In this document: positions 38,605 through 46,285 of the stretch, piece by piece
Numbering within the stretch: position 1 is the first letter of the stretch
How the letters are laid out: every line of letters starts with the position of its first letter
DNA from: Salinisphaera sp. Q1T1-3
Lineage (GTDB): Bacteria > Pseudomonadota > Gammaproteobacteria > Nevskiales > Salinisphaeraceae
Assembly (NCBI RefSeq): GCF_003602005.1
Contig: NZ_QZWD01000006.1
Span: forward strand, 124,001-188,000
DNA length: 64,000 nt
Reading direction: 5' to 3'
Notes under the pieces: model-generated
What the model was told of the DNA's origin: nothing
Seen by the model: only the letters and a program-made list of their open reading frames with translations
Database searches by the model: none
Translations under genes and position numbers: made by a program

Positions 38605-40107
38605 TCAGATGTAACGCACGTCCGTCATCATGCCGTCGGCCATATGGATATCGTTGTGACAGTGCAGCATCCAGCGGCCCGGCGGCGAACTCGCCTTGAA
38701 GAACCAGGTGGCCGTACCGCCTTTGGCCGGTACCAGAGTCGTGTCCTTGGGCAGCGGCTGGCCCAGCGACTGACCGTTGAGCGCAACCAGATGAAAGACA
38801 TGGCCATGCAGGTGCATCGGATGGGCCATGTCGGTCGGGTTGGTGAAATGCACGAGGACCCGATCGTCGCGGTGGACATCGATCGGTCGGGTATCCGGCC
38901 AGGTCCGGCCATTGATTGTCCAGTTGCCGGCGCCGCGCGCGCCTTCACCCAGCGCCAGATGCGCGTCGACATCGATCGGCCCGGGCACGACGGGGTGTTG
39001 TAACGGCCCGGCATCGCCAGCCTGCAGATAGGTGAACCAGTCTTCGCCACGCAGCGACTGGGCGGGGCGCTCGGGGGTGGCCTGCGCCATGCCCGGTGTG
39101 TGTACGACGACCGACTGGCCGATGGCCTGGCCGTCGTCGGCGATGGCTTCGACGAGCCAGGCGCCCGGTCGGGTGATATCGAGCCAGGCGTCGTAGCGTT
39201 CGGCCACGCCGACGCGCAGGGCATCGACCGTGACCGGGCGCGGCAGGGGGTTGCCGTCGCTATGGGTCACGCGCAGTTGATGGCCACCGGCCGCGATGTA
39301 GTGCGTGATCGTGGGGCTGGCGTTGAGGATCCGCAGCCGCACGCGCTGGCCGACCCGGGCCTCGATCGGCTTCGTACGGGGCCAGGTCGCGCCGTTGATG
39401 CAACGCGCGAGATAGGCCACTTCGTCGCCCATGGCGTGGGCGCTGGCCTTGTCGGACGCGGTCATGTCGGCCATTTCCGGTGCGCCCATCGGCGCGACCA
39501 TGTGGGCATGGCTGGCATCATGCAGTGCGGCATTGAAGCTCGTCATGTCCGGTACGTCGTGAAATACGAGTACTGCTTCCACGTCGGCCGGTTGTTCGTT
39601 CGGATCATCGACGATGAACGCGCCGAACAGTCCGCGCGGATTCTGGGGGGCCACATGGCTGTGATACCACCGAAATCCCGGCGGCCCCGGAGTGAATTCG
39701 TAGATGAACTCGCCGCCGTCGGGTATCGGGGCCTGGGTGACGTTCGGGACGCCGTCCATGGCATTGGGCAGGATCATGCCGTGCCAGTGAATCGTGGACG
39801 GACCGCCGCTGCGGTTGATGTAGCGTGCCCGGAATCGTTGTCCGTGGCGCACGCGGAGCAGCGGGCCGGGAATCTGTCCGTTGAAGGCCAGGCCGTCGAA
39901 GGTCACGTTCGGGGTCGGCGAGAAGGTATGCGGTCGCGATGTCAGCGTGACATCGACGACGTCGCGCTCGGCTGCCCGGGCGTCCATGGGCGACAACAAG
40001 CCAATGCTCATCGTGCTCAAACCGCCGAATAACAGCCCCTTGAGAATCTCGCGCCGTCTCACTGGCAATCGCCGCCCCGTACCGTCGATAGCGCAATGAT
40101 ATGACAT
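38605..40107 (-). CDS. Multicopper oxidase (Tat-exported)
   Basis: 500 aa. The Tat signal is RRREILKGLLFGG. The four copper-ligand motifs are all present: HWHG (TIHWHGMILP), HSH (RWYHSHVAP), HPMHLHGHVFHL and HCHNDIHMADGMM. The last Met is the axial type-1 ligand region. A His/Met-rich segment (ASHAHMVAPMGAPEMADM) in the middle is reminiscent of copper-tolerance oxidases (CopA/CueO), so Cu(I) oxidation in the periplasm is likely. No copper transporter neighbours. Confidence 0.92.
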   Translation of the reverse strand: MSYHCAIDGTGRRLPVRRREILKGLLFGGLSTMSIGLLSPMDARAAERDVVDVTLTSRPHTFSPTPNVTFDGLAFNGQIPGPLLRVRHGQRFRARYINRSGGPSTIHWHGMILPNAMDGVPNVTQAPIPDGGEFIYEFTPGPPGFRWYHSHVAPQNPRGLFGAFIVDDPNEQPADVEAVLVFHDVPDMTSFNAALHDASHAHMVAPMGAPEMADMTASDKASAHAMGDEVAYLARCINGATWPRTKPIEARVGQRVRLRILNASPTITHYIAAGGHQLRVTHSDGNPLPRPVTVDALRVGVAERYDAWLDITRPGAWLVEAIADDGQAIGQSVVVHTPGMAQATPERPAQSLRGEDWFTYLQAGDAGPLQHPVVPGPIDVDAHLALGEGARGAGNWTINGRTWPDTRPIDVHRDDRVLVHFTNPTDMAHPMHLHGHVFHLVALNGQSLGQPLPKDTTLVPAKGGTATWFFKASSPPGRWMLHCHNDIHMADGMMTDVRYI

Positions 40108-40254
40108 TCAGAAAATGGTGATATTACGTCGCCGATATTCGTCACGCTCGGGCAGGCGCGCGCCCTGGGCGTTGATGACCGTCGAGATGCGGTCGCGTGG
40201 CTCGCAGCGTGGGTGTTGTCGTGTTGCAAGACAAGCAACGCTCAGGCCCAGCTC

Positions 40255-40597
40255 GGGCCTGTCTACAGGTCCCGCGTGCGTCGCGCCGGTGATCATTTTT
40301 TGCAAGACAAGGCATCGGGCGCGTACGGCCGTCATTCTGGCGTCGCGAACGACAACGCCGGATTGCGCAAAAAATGACCGCCGTCCCGTCGGGTTGCGCG
40401 CGACGTGTTATGAATCCGGCACCAGAACAGCTGACGACGTCAGCTGTTTTCAACGCCATCGAAAGAAACGCCGGCCCTTGTCCGTCTTTTTATTTTCAAT
40501 GGCTTCACGGCCGTTGGCCGTGGCGCGCGTGCTGTCGCATACGCGCGTTATCAACCCGAAAAATCATCTATTTTTAGGCCGGGTTAATAACAGGCCC
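40255..40597 (+). mobile_element. B-type mobile repeat, copy 3 (complete)
   Basis: 343 bp from GGGCCTGTCTACAGG to AACAGGCCC|TA. The B1 module has an inverted repeat TCATTTTTTGC / GCGCAAAAAATGA enclosing the core (GACAAGGCATCGGGCG ... CGCCGGATT). The B2 module opens TGTTATGAATCCGGCACC with hairpin AACAGCTGAC-GAC-GTCAGCTGTT and ends GCCGGGTTAATAACAGGCCC, complementary to its own start. A fragment of another copy (TTGCAAGACAAGCAACGC ... CAGGCCC, about 40224-40250) abuts it on the left. No genes. Confidence 0.85.
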
Positions 40598-40598
40598 T

Positions 40599-40853
40599 AA
40601 CCCGATCCGCGCGGGTCGGGTCGCTGCCCGAAATCGTGATCCGGCAAGGTACATGGCGCCGGCCCGGTCATGCCAAGGCCAAGCTGCGCAACGCCGCAAG
40701 GGCGTGGCTCCGGGCGTCACCCGAAGGGCCGGAGCGCTTCCTGCAATCCGGCGTTGCCGCTTGCTTGTGTCGCATAGCGACACCGGGCTCCGGCCGTCTT
40801 GTCTTGCACGACGAGCCGCCGGCGTGACTCACGCGGATCGGGTCAACAGGCCC
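40599..40853. mobile_element. C-type mobile repeat next to B copy 3
   Basis: About 255 bp. The left end AACCCGATCCGCG is complementary to the right end CGCGGATCGGGT, which then runs into CAACAGGCCC. The core, GCAATCCGGCGTTGCCGCTT ... GTCTTGTCTTGC, is the same unit as in the A and B elements, and GGCAAGGTACATGGCGCCGG matches part of B copy 1. It appears to be a third branch of the same superfamily, with its left terminus overwritten by B copy 3. Confidence 0.65.
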
Positions 40854-40987
40854 TGGCTGGCCTGCCGGCGCGATGCGTATCAGGCCAGCGGCCGGCCGGG
40901 AGGCCAGCCCCGACATTCCGACGCCATGCCGGAGACGGCGTCGAACGAATGCGCGATCGGGGCAGCGGTGGCGAACCGGCCGGTGAA
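40854..40987. other. Spacer downstream of the His-rich gene
   Basis: No gene seen between the C-type repeat and the stop codon of the His-rich gene. Confidence 0.4.
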
Positions 40988-41347
40988 TCAGCCCTGCACC
41001 ACTTCCACCGGGCCGTGGTCGTCGCAATGATCCCCGTGCGGGTGGTGCAGATGCCCATCCACCAGATAGTCGACGTGGTCGCCGTGCGGCACCGGTTCGT
41101 GTCCACAACCCGGGCCGTGGACATGCCCGTCGTCGTGGCCGTTGCAGGCATGGCCCTGGGTGCAGTCGGCGGGATTCCTGTCCGTGACTTCAATGACGTG
41201 CTCGTCGACGTGGTCCCCGTGCGGATGATGCAGGTGCCCGTCGTGCAGATAGTCGACGTGACCATCGTGTTTGATCGCGGTATGGCCGCAATCCGGGCCG
41301 TGTTCGTGGGGGTGGTTGCCGTGCTGGGTGGCGTCGCAGTCGGTCAT
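40988..41347 (-). CDS. Histidine-rich metal-binding protein with internal duplication
   Basis: 119 aa, about one quarter His, with many Asp/Gly and scattered Cys; no signal peptide seen. Two tandem units are obvious: HDGHVDYLHDGHLHHPHGDH followed by VDEH, and HGDHVDYLVDGHLHHPHGDH followed by CDDH. Such sequences bind Zn(II), Ni(II) or Cu(II) and may store or buffer metal. It starts 1 bp after the ArsR-family stop codon, so the two are co-translated, and metal-dependent control is likely. The ATG at 41347 is chosen. Confidence 0.85.
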   Translation of the reverse strand: MTDCDATQHGNHPHEHGPDCGHTAIKHDGHVDYLHDGHLHHPHGDHVDEHVIEVTDRNPADCTQGHACNGHDDGHVHGPGCGHEPVPHGDHVDYLVDGHLHHPHGDHCDDHGPVEVVQG

Positions 41348-41348
41348 G

Positions 41349-41675
41349 TCATGACTCCCGGGATGTGAATCCTTGATGTTCCTCGGCGTGTTCCAGTGCA
41401 TTGGCAATCAGCTGGAACACATGATCGTCGGCTATGGAATAGACGGCCGACTGGCCCTCGCGCCGGCGCGAAACGAGGCGTGCCTGGCGCAGCACCTTCA
41501 GGCGTGCCGACACGGTCCCGATACGCTCCTCGCTGGCCTCGGCCAGACGCGTCACCGAACTGGCACCGTGGGCCAGCTGTGTCAGTGTCCGCAGGCGTGC
41601 CGGGTCAGCCAGCGCGTGGAAGATCGCGGCGGCTTCCATGAGTTGGGGCTCGTCGTAGTCCTGTTGCATATCCAT
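41349..41675 (-). CDS. ArsR/SmtB-family metalloregulator
   Basis: 108 aa winged-helix repressor (AAIFHALADPARLRTLTQLA, then SVTRLAEASEERIGTVSARL, KVLRQARLVSRRREGQSAVY). The helix after the wing has DDHVFQLIANALEHAEEHQ, with a DxHxx...HxxH arrangement like the alpha-5 zinc site of SmtB/CzrA. Derepression by zinc or a similar metal is therefore likely. ATG at 41675; the palindrome at 41681 lies just upstream. First gene of the pair with the His-rich protein. Confidence 0.92.
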   Translation of the reverse strand: MDMQQDYDEPQLMEAAAIFHALADPARLRTLTQLAHGASSVTRLAEASEERIGTVSARLKVLRQARLVSRRREGQSAVYSIADDHVFQLIANALEHAEEHQGFTSRES

Positions 41676-41680
41676 CTTTT

Positions 41681-41692
41681 GTTCTAAAGAAC
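41681..41692. promoter_or_regulatory. Palindromic operator candidate for ArsR/SmtB
   Basis: GTTCT-AA-AGAAC, a perfect dyad 5 bp upstream of the ArsR-family start in an AT-rich promoter region. Position suggests autoregulation by blocking transcription or translation start. Confidence 0.5.
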
Positions 41693-41911
41693 GATAGAAT
41701 GATTGAGTTTTAGAGTCAAGGCGACGGAGAGGCGTTCTACCCAATCGTTCCGGGCAATGCGTTTTCGCCGGTGTCGTTGGTTCCCGGTGATGCCGGTTCG
41801 ATGGCGCGTCCGCATTCGGCGGGCAACCGGCAGGCGGTCGGGGCGGCCGCGCCGCTGGACGGGCTCGACCGGCGGCAGCCTCGCCCCATGGTGCCGGCTG
41901 TCGGCCCGGGT

Positions 41912-43042
41912 TCAATCCCAGTCGGCGGGTTTACCCATGTCATTGGACGGCAGTGCCGATCCGAACCGGAACTGCACCGGGCGCTCGGCCGGGGTCAGGC
42001 ATTCGATAGCAAATCGACGCAGCCGAGACTCGAGATCGGTCGGCGCGTGGCCGTCGATGGTCACCACGAAGGCTTTCAGGCGACCATCGTCGCCAAGTCG
42101 TACCGCGGCTTCCGAGACGCCGTCGTGCGCGGCGAGCAGACCGGCGATGTGCGTTGGATAGACATTGATGCCGCCGACCTGAACGGCATGATCATGGCGC
42201 CCGTCGAGCGCGATTCGACGGGTGTCGATGGCTCGGATCCGGTCGGGCAATGCGACGAGCTGGCCGTCGCGATCGCGTAGCGATAGCCCATCGTCGTGTT
42301 GCGCGAGCTGCCAGCGCGGCAACAGCGCATAGCCGGCCTGCGGCACGTCACGAAGGCCGACGGCGCTGGTTTCCGATGTGCCGTAGACATCGACGAGCCG
42401 GGACAGGCCGCTGGCGAGCAGGGTCTGGCCGACGTTCGAATCCAGTGGGCCGCCTGAGTTGATACCGATGACGCCGTTCGGCCAGTCGCGACGAAAGCGA
42501 GACAGGGCGGCCCAGTGTTCGGGTACTCCCACGATGAGATCGTCGGGACGCAGCTCGGGCAGGGCCGTGATCTGCCCGTCGATGACCGGCACATCGAGCG
42601 CGACCGGCAATAGTGCGGTCCAGACCAGACCGTAGAGATGATCGGCCGGGACGAGCGCGATGATGCGCCCGGCGGTTGTAAAGTGCTGGGCCAGCGTTTC
42701 GGCTTCCGCCCACAGTTCGGCCACGGCATGGGAATGGCGTTGCGGGGCGCCGGTCGAGCCCGATGTGTGCACGGTGAGTCGTTCGACGGGCGTCCGGTCG
42801 AGTCCTTCGGCCCAATCGTCGAGACTGTCCGCGGCGTTGATATCGAACACGATATCGCTCAGCTCGAACATTTCGCCGAGCGCGGCGGCCACGCCCATCC
42901 GCTCGAGCGAGTCCAGTGGCGCGTCCACTGGCCTGTCGTCCGGTCTCTCCGCGGGCTGGCCGCGCAATCGCTGGATTTCTCGTTGCATCACGGCGGCCGT
43001 GATCCGGCGGATCGCGGTATGCGGTAGCGCGCGAACGGTCAT
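41912..43042 (-). CDS. pcl: p-Coumaroyl-CoA-ligase-like AMP-forming enzyme (PYP chromophore activation)
   Basis: 376 aa member of the ANL (acyl-CoA synthetase) superfamily, shorter than the usual 500-550 aa. Motifs: the P-loop TVHTSGSTGAPQRHSH, ALVPADHLYGLVWTALLP, A5 VYGTSETSAVG, the hinge region HDHAVQVGGINVYP and a terminal catalytic Lys in NDMGKPADW, so it is complete. Short ligases of this type (pCL) make p-coumaroyl-CoA for photoactive yellow protein in Halorhodospira and Rhodobacter. It is the third gene of the PYP operon, starting 1 bp after the diguanylate cyclase stop, which makes this role much more likely than fatty-acid activation. No tyrosine ammonia-lyase gene is seen in the window. 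Confidence 0.82.
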   Translation of the reverse strand: MTVRALPHTAIRRITAAVMQREIQRLRGQPAERPDDRPVDAPLDSLERMGVAAALGEMFELSDIVFDINAADSLDDWAEGLDRTPVERLTVHTSGSTGAPQRHSHAVAELWAEAETLAQHFTTAGRIIALVPADHLYGLVWTALLPVALDVPVIDGQITALPELRPDDLIVGVPEHWAALSRFRRDWPNGVIGINSGGPLDSNVGQTLLASGLSRLVDVYGTSETSAVGLRDVPQAGYALLPRWQLAQHDDGLSLRDRDGQLVALPDRIRAIDTRRIALDGRHDHAVQVGGINVYPTHIAGLLAAHDGVSEAAVRLGDDGRLKAFVVTIDGHAPTDLESRLRRFAIECLTPAERPVQFRFGSALPSNDMGKPADWD

Positions 43043-43043
43043 G

Positions 43044-44321
43044 TCAGGAGGCCACGACCCGGTCGCGTCCGCCATGCTTGGCCTCGTAAAGCCGGCGGTC
43101 GGCAATCGCGATGAGATCATCGCTCGACCCGTCCGTCTCGCCCATCTCGGCACAGCCAAAACTGGCGGTGACCGCGATTCGGGCACCGGGTACAGCAACG
43201 GTCATGCCGGCGATGCGCTGGCGCAGCGTTTCTGCCATCTCGGTGGTTTCGGTCAATGAACAGTCCGGGACCAGCAGCGCGAATTCCTCACCGCCCAGAC
43301 GCGCGAACACGCCGCGTTCCGGCGCATGTTCGAGGCCGAGCCGCGCAACGCGCTTGAGCACGGCATCGCCGGTCGGATGGCCGTGGGCGTCGTTCAGCGC
43401 CTTGAAGTCGTCCAGATCGAGAATGATCAACGACATCGGCCGGCCTTGCGACGTGCATCGGACGCGTTCGCGCTCCAGCGTCTTCTGGAACTGCATGCGG
43501 TTGGTTGCGCCGGTCAGGTAGTCGCGCGTGAGAAGCTCGACCAGATCGTCGGGCTTTCCGCCGGGTTTCGGCACGTCGCGCAGGACGAGCGAAAACGCGC
43601 GGTCGTCCTCGTCTTCTGCCTCGGCTCGGGCGACGAGCAGGCGTTGGCACCAGTAGCGCTGGCCGTCGGCGCGTGTCTCCCATCCTTCGAACAGATGCCA
43701 GCCGTTGCGTGTCGCCAGCGCGAGCTGGTCGGTGATGGAAAGCGGCGTCTGCCCCATGCTCTGGGCGCGTGACAGGATGGCTTCCACCGAGCCGCCGATG
43801 ACATCGGCGGCCTCGTAGCCGGTCTGACGCGTAAACGAGGTGTTGGCCGCCAGTACGATACCGTTGAGATCGACGGTGAGCAGGGCATGATCGTTGATCT
43901 CGTCGATCAGGGCCGAGAACCACGTATCGGCCTGTCGCAGCCGATACTCCTGAGACACCTGTGCGCTGATGTCGCTGAGCGTGGCGATCAGCTGATTCGG
44001 CGCGCGCTTGACCAGCGTGCAGGACAGCACCCGAGGGTCGCCGCCGACGTTTCGGCGTCCCAGATCCACGAAAATGCGGTGCCCGTCGCAGATCGTGCCG
44101 AAATCCGCCGCGAAGCCTTCGACGAAATTACGCAGTTCCGGCGCATGTTTCTCGGTGGCGAGAAAAAAATTCTCGACCCCGTCGGCGCCGGCCAGCGGCA
44201 ACAGATGCTTCATCGCATTCGGGTTGATCATCCCGATGTGGCCCGTCTCATCGAGCTCGATGAGCCCGAACGGGCAGGCATACATGAAGCCGAGAAGTTC
44301 GTTATCGTCCGATATGGCCAT
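43044..44321 (-). CDS. PAS-PAS-GGDEF diguanylate cyclase, PYP operon
   Basis: 425 aa soluble protein. The N-terminal PAS (about 8-120: ACPFGLIELDETGHIGMINP) is itself distantly PYP-like but has no Cys at the chromophore position. A second PAS follows (about 130-250: LLTVDLNGIVLAANTSFTRQ), then GGDEF (about 265-425) with DYLTGATNRMQF, LDDFKALNDAHGHPTGD and the active-site ARLGGEEFALLVP. GGEEF is intact; an RxxD inhibitory site is not evident. It should make c-di-GMP from GTP. Encoded 13 bp after the PYP gene and 1 bp before the ligase gene, it is the probable output of the light sensor. Confidence 0.92.
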   Translation of the reverse strand: MAISDDNELLGFMYACPFGLIELDETGHIGMINPNAMKHLLPLAGADGVENFFLATEKHAPELRNFVEGFAADFGTICDGHRIFVDLGRRNVGGDPRVLSCTLVKRAPNQLIATLSDISAQVSQEYRLRQADTWFSALIDEINDHALLTVDLNGIVLAANTSFTRQTGYEAADVIGGSVEAILSRAQSMGQTPLSITDQLALATRNGWHLFEGWETRADGQRYWCQRLLVARAEAEDEDDRAFSLVLRDVPKPGGKPDDLVELLTRDYLTGATNRMQFQKTLERERVRCTSQGRPMSLIILDLDDFKALNDAHGHPTGDAVLKRVARLGLEHAPERGVFARLGGEEFALLVPDCSLTETTEMAETLRQRIAGMTVAVPGARIAVTASFGCAEMGETDGSSDDLIAIADRRLYEAKHGGRDRVVAS

Positions 44322-44334
44322 GCCTGGTGGCAGG

Positions 44335-44706
44335 TCAGCGCTCGACGAGAACGTAGCGGCGCGCCACGTCGCGGGATTGCAGCAGGCGCAGCCGGACCCG
44401 GGTCGGGCGCATCCGCAGCGTCAGCACGAACGGCACGATCTCGTCCAGATCGGGTTCGTCCTCGAAACGCTGGGCGACCATGAAATTGTTCATGCATTGA
44501 CCGATCGTGGAGAAGAATGGCGCATCGATTACAAGGGCCGGATCGATGCCGGACAGTCGTTGTTCGGCCGCGTTGTAGACGTCGGCACGCGTATCCGGCC
44601 GCAGGCCGATGACGCCGAAATCGAGGGCATCGCAGGCCTCGTGCGTCATCTGTTCCAGCTCGATCAACTGAACGGTCTCGAAAGTCGGTTGCGAAGCGGC
44701 GCTCAT
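44335..44706 (-). CDS. pyp: Photoactive yellow protein (PYP), blue-light receptor
   Basis: 123 aa PAS-fold protein. Aligned with Halorhodospira halophila PYP it keeps, at a constant offset of +2, Tyr44 (Tyr42), Glu48 (Glu46, in DVYNAAE) and Cys71 (Cys69, in STIGQCMNN), the residues that hydrogen-bond and covalently bind p-coumaric acid; Ser52 replaces Thr50 and Ile54 replaces Arg52. Other shared stretches are LDFGVIGL, GxDPxxVIxxxFF and the Met99 region RMRPTRVRLRL (Met100 in PYP). Length and fold match the single-domain PYPs. It is the first gene of a three-gene operon with a diguanylate cyclase and a coumaroyl-CoA-ligase-like enzyme, which fits chromophore supply and signalling. The promoter should lie in 44707-44799. 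Confidence 0.92.
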   Translation of the reverse strand: MSAASQPTFETVQLIELEQMTHEACDALDFGVIGLRPDTRADVYNAAEQRLSGIDPALVIDAPFFSTIGQCMNNFMVAQRFEDEPDLDEIVPFVLTLRMRPTRVRLRLLQSRDVARRYVLVER

Positions 44707-44799
44707 GCGTTGTCCACAGGCTTGGCGAAATGCTCAGCTGGCGAGCTTAATCGACCCGTCGGCCCGGCGGCTAGCCGGTCGGGGCCAACGATCGCCCTA

Positions 44800-45108
44800 G
44801 GGCCTGTTGATGTGTCTGCGAGCGCCTTTTCGTCGAGAGACCGCCGTGTGTCCGGCAAGGCGCGAGTTGCCGATCGTGGCGTGCCACGATCAAGGCTCGC
44901 AACGCCGCCGGGCGCCCATCGTCGATTTTTCATGGGCGGCCCAACCCGAAGGGACAAGCGCCCCAAAATCAAGAACACGACGGCAATCCAGCGTTGTCGC
45001 CCGCGGGTGCAGAATAACGGCACGGCGCGTGCTACGCCTCGTCTTGCCGCCCATCGTCAATTTCAGGGCGCGCTTGGCGCGGACTCGCACGAAACCTCAA
45101 CACGCCCC
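44800..45108. mobile_element. A-type mobile repeat, copy 2
   Basis: 309 bp, starting TA|GGGCCTGTTGATGTGTC and ending GAAACCTCAACACGCCCC. It includes GATCGTGGCGTGCCACGATC, CCGAAGGGACAAGCG and the shared core GGCAATCCAGCGTTGTCG ... GCTACGCCTCGTCTTGCC. It separates the PYP operon promoter (44707-44799) from the Nudix gene. No coding capacity. Confidence 0.88.
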
Positions 45109-45132
45109 AGGGACGTGGTCCAGCGTCGGCGG

Positions 45133-45510
45133 TCAGGCTGCGTCGTACCGGGATTCACAGAATCGCTGTACGGCCGGCGCCATTCGATGACGATCGGCAA
45201 TCGCGATCCAGTCGAGTGCCGTGATCTCGGCCATCGGCGTGGGCGTGTCCAGCAGCCGGCCGGTAAAGCAATACAGCGTGACCGTGTCGTGCGAATCCAG
45301 TGCCGGTCCGTCCACGGTCATCAGATGCTGGACCGAGTCCGCGGCAATCGCCGTACCGAGTTCTTCGTGAATTTCGCGATGCAGCGCCGCCTGCGGACTC
45401 TCGCCGGGCTCGATCTTGCCGCCAGCGAAATAATAGTGGCTGTTGTCGCGTACGCGAACCAGAAGCAGCTTGTCGTTTTCTTCGATGACCAGGCAGGCAC
45501 AGTGAATCAT
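45133..45510 (-). CDS. Nudix hydrolase
   Basis: 125 aa. The Nudix box GX5EX7REUXEEXGU is complete: GGKIEPGESPQAALHREIHE then ELGT. It hydrolyses nucleoside diphosphate derivatives; the substrate is unknown. ATG 45510 (MIHCACLVIEENDKLLLVRV) begins the fold; the longer frame from 45555 is less likely. Same strand as the PYP operon but separated from it by an A-type repeat. Confidence 0.9.
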   Translation of the reverse strand: MIHCACLVIEENDKLLLVRVRDNSHYYFAGGKIEPGESPQAALHREIHEELGTAIAADSVQHLMTVDGPALDSHDTVTLYCFTGRLLDTPTPMAEITALDWIAIADRHRMAPAVQRFCESRYDAA

Positions 45511-46285
45511 GATATATCGCCTCGTTTCGGCTGCTGCCATGGCCGCCGGTTGCACTCGGCCGTCAGGTTTCGACCAATTTGAGCTTATTGTGCAATTCCC
45601 GGCCAGACCAGTTCGCCGAATGCCGAAAGCGTGACCATGAAAATAACGAGGCGCGTTGTACCATGGCGCAGCTCAAGGGCAAAGCGGAAGTACCGATCAA
45701 AGTGCCGGACACTGCCCGTGGCACGCTCGGGACAAGCCAGCGCTTTCGATCAAAACGATACCGCTTTTGCCTACGACGACACGTGACGAGCCGTTTCCGG
45801 CTGTGCCGATATACAACCCGCGGAGGCCCGTGACTTCGACAGCTGGGCGGTTGTCCATATCAATCCCGGTAATGCGGTCAGCGATGGGCCAGAGTGCATC
45901 CCTTGACGACAGGCCCCAAGAGCGACCGGCCGGGGCGTCGAGTCGTTATCGACACGGGCGCGATCACTCCGGCACCAGAAACCGCGGCGCCTGTCAGCTG
46001 TTTGCAACGTCATCGCGCGATCGCGTCGGCACCTTTCTGTCCGGGATGTCCAATGGCGCCACGTTCGGTGCCTGCGGCAGATATGTATTCACATGCCTGT
46101 GTCATTCCTCCGAAGGTCCATTTGTTTGTCCCGGGTCGAGCGCCCGCAATGGCCGTCGCGTGCGCAGGCAGGCATGGTCGGTAGGCCGATATACCGAGGG
46201 GCGCCGAGTGGTGGGCTGCGTGCCGGCGGATGCGACAGGGCCAGGCCGTCGCTTCGGTACGGATTCGACAACGAAGGAGAGGGCG
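45511..46285. other. Intergenic region containing a decayed B repeat
   Basis: About 775 bp. The GDPD frame stays open leftward to about 45656, but without a start site or family likeness. The part 45972-46130 resembles a B2 module in plus orientation: TCCGGCACCAGAAACCG, CTGTCAGCTGTTTGCAACG, TTTCTGTCCGGGATGTCCAA, then CACATGCCTGTGTCATTCC. It is too eroded to show clear ends. Nothing recognisable in 45511-45970. Confidence 0.45.

Noticed and set aside
37495-39003. Second open frame overlapping dctA on the plus strand
   Set aside because: The dctA frame carries the transporter motifs; this one is a +2 shadow that runs on into the antisense of the multicopper oxidase.
41912-43042. Reading the short ligase as a fatty-acyl-CoA synthetase or MenE
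   Set aside because: Those are possible by motif alone, but the operon with a chromophore-competent PYP and the reduced length favour a coumaroyl-CoA ligase.
43044-43420. EAL or HD-GYP phosphodiesterase domain at the end of the PYP-operon cyclase
   Set aside because: The protein ends directly after the GGDEF domain; no EAL/HD motif is present.
45656-46285. N-terminal extension of the GDPD frame
   Set aside because: A strong AAGGAGAG site sets the start at 46286, and the upstream part covers a decayed mobile repeat.
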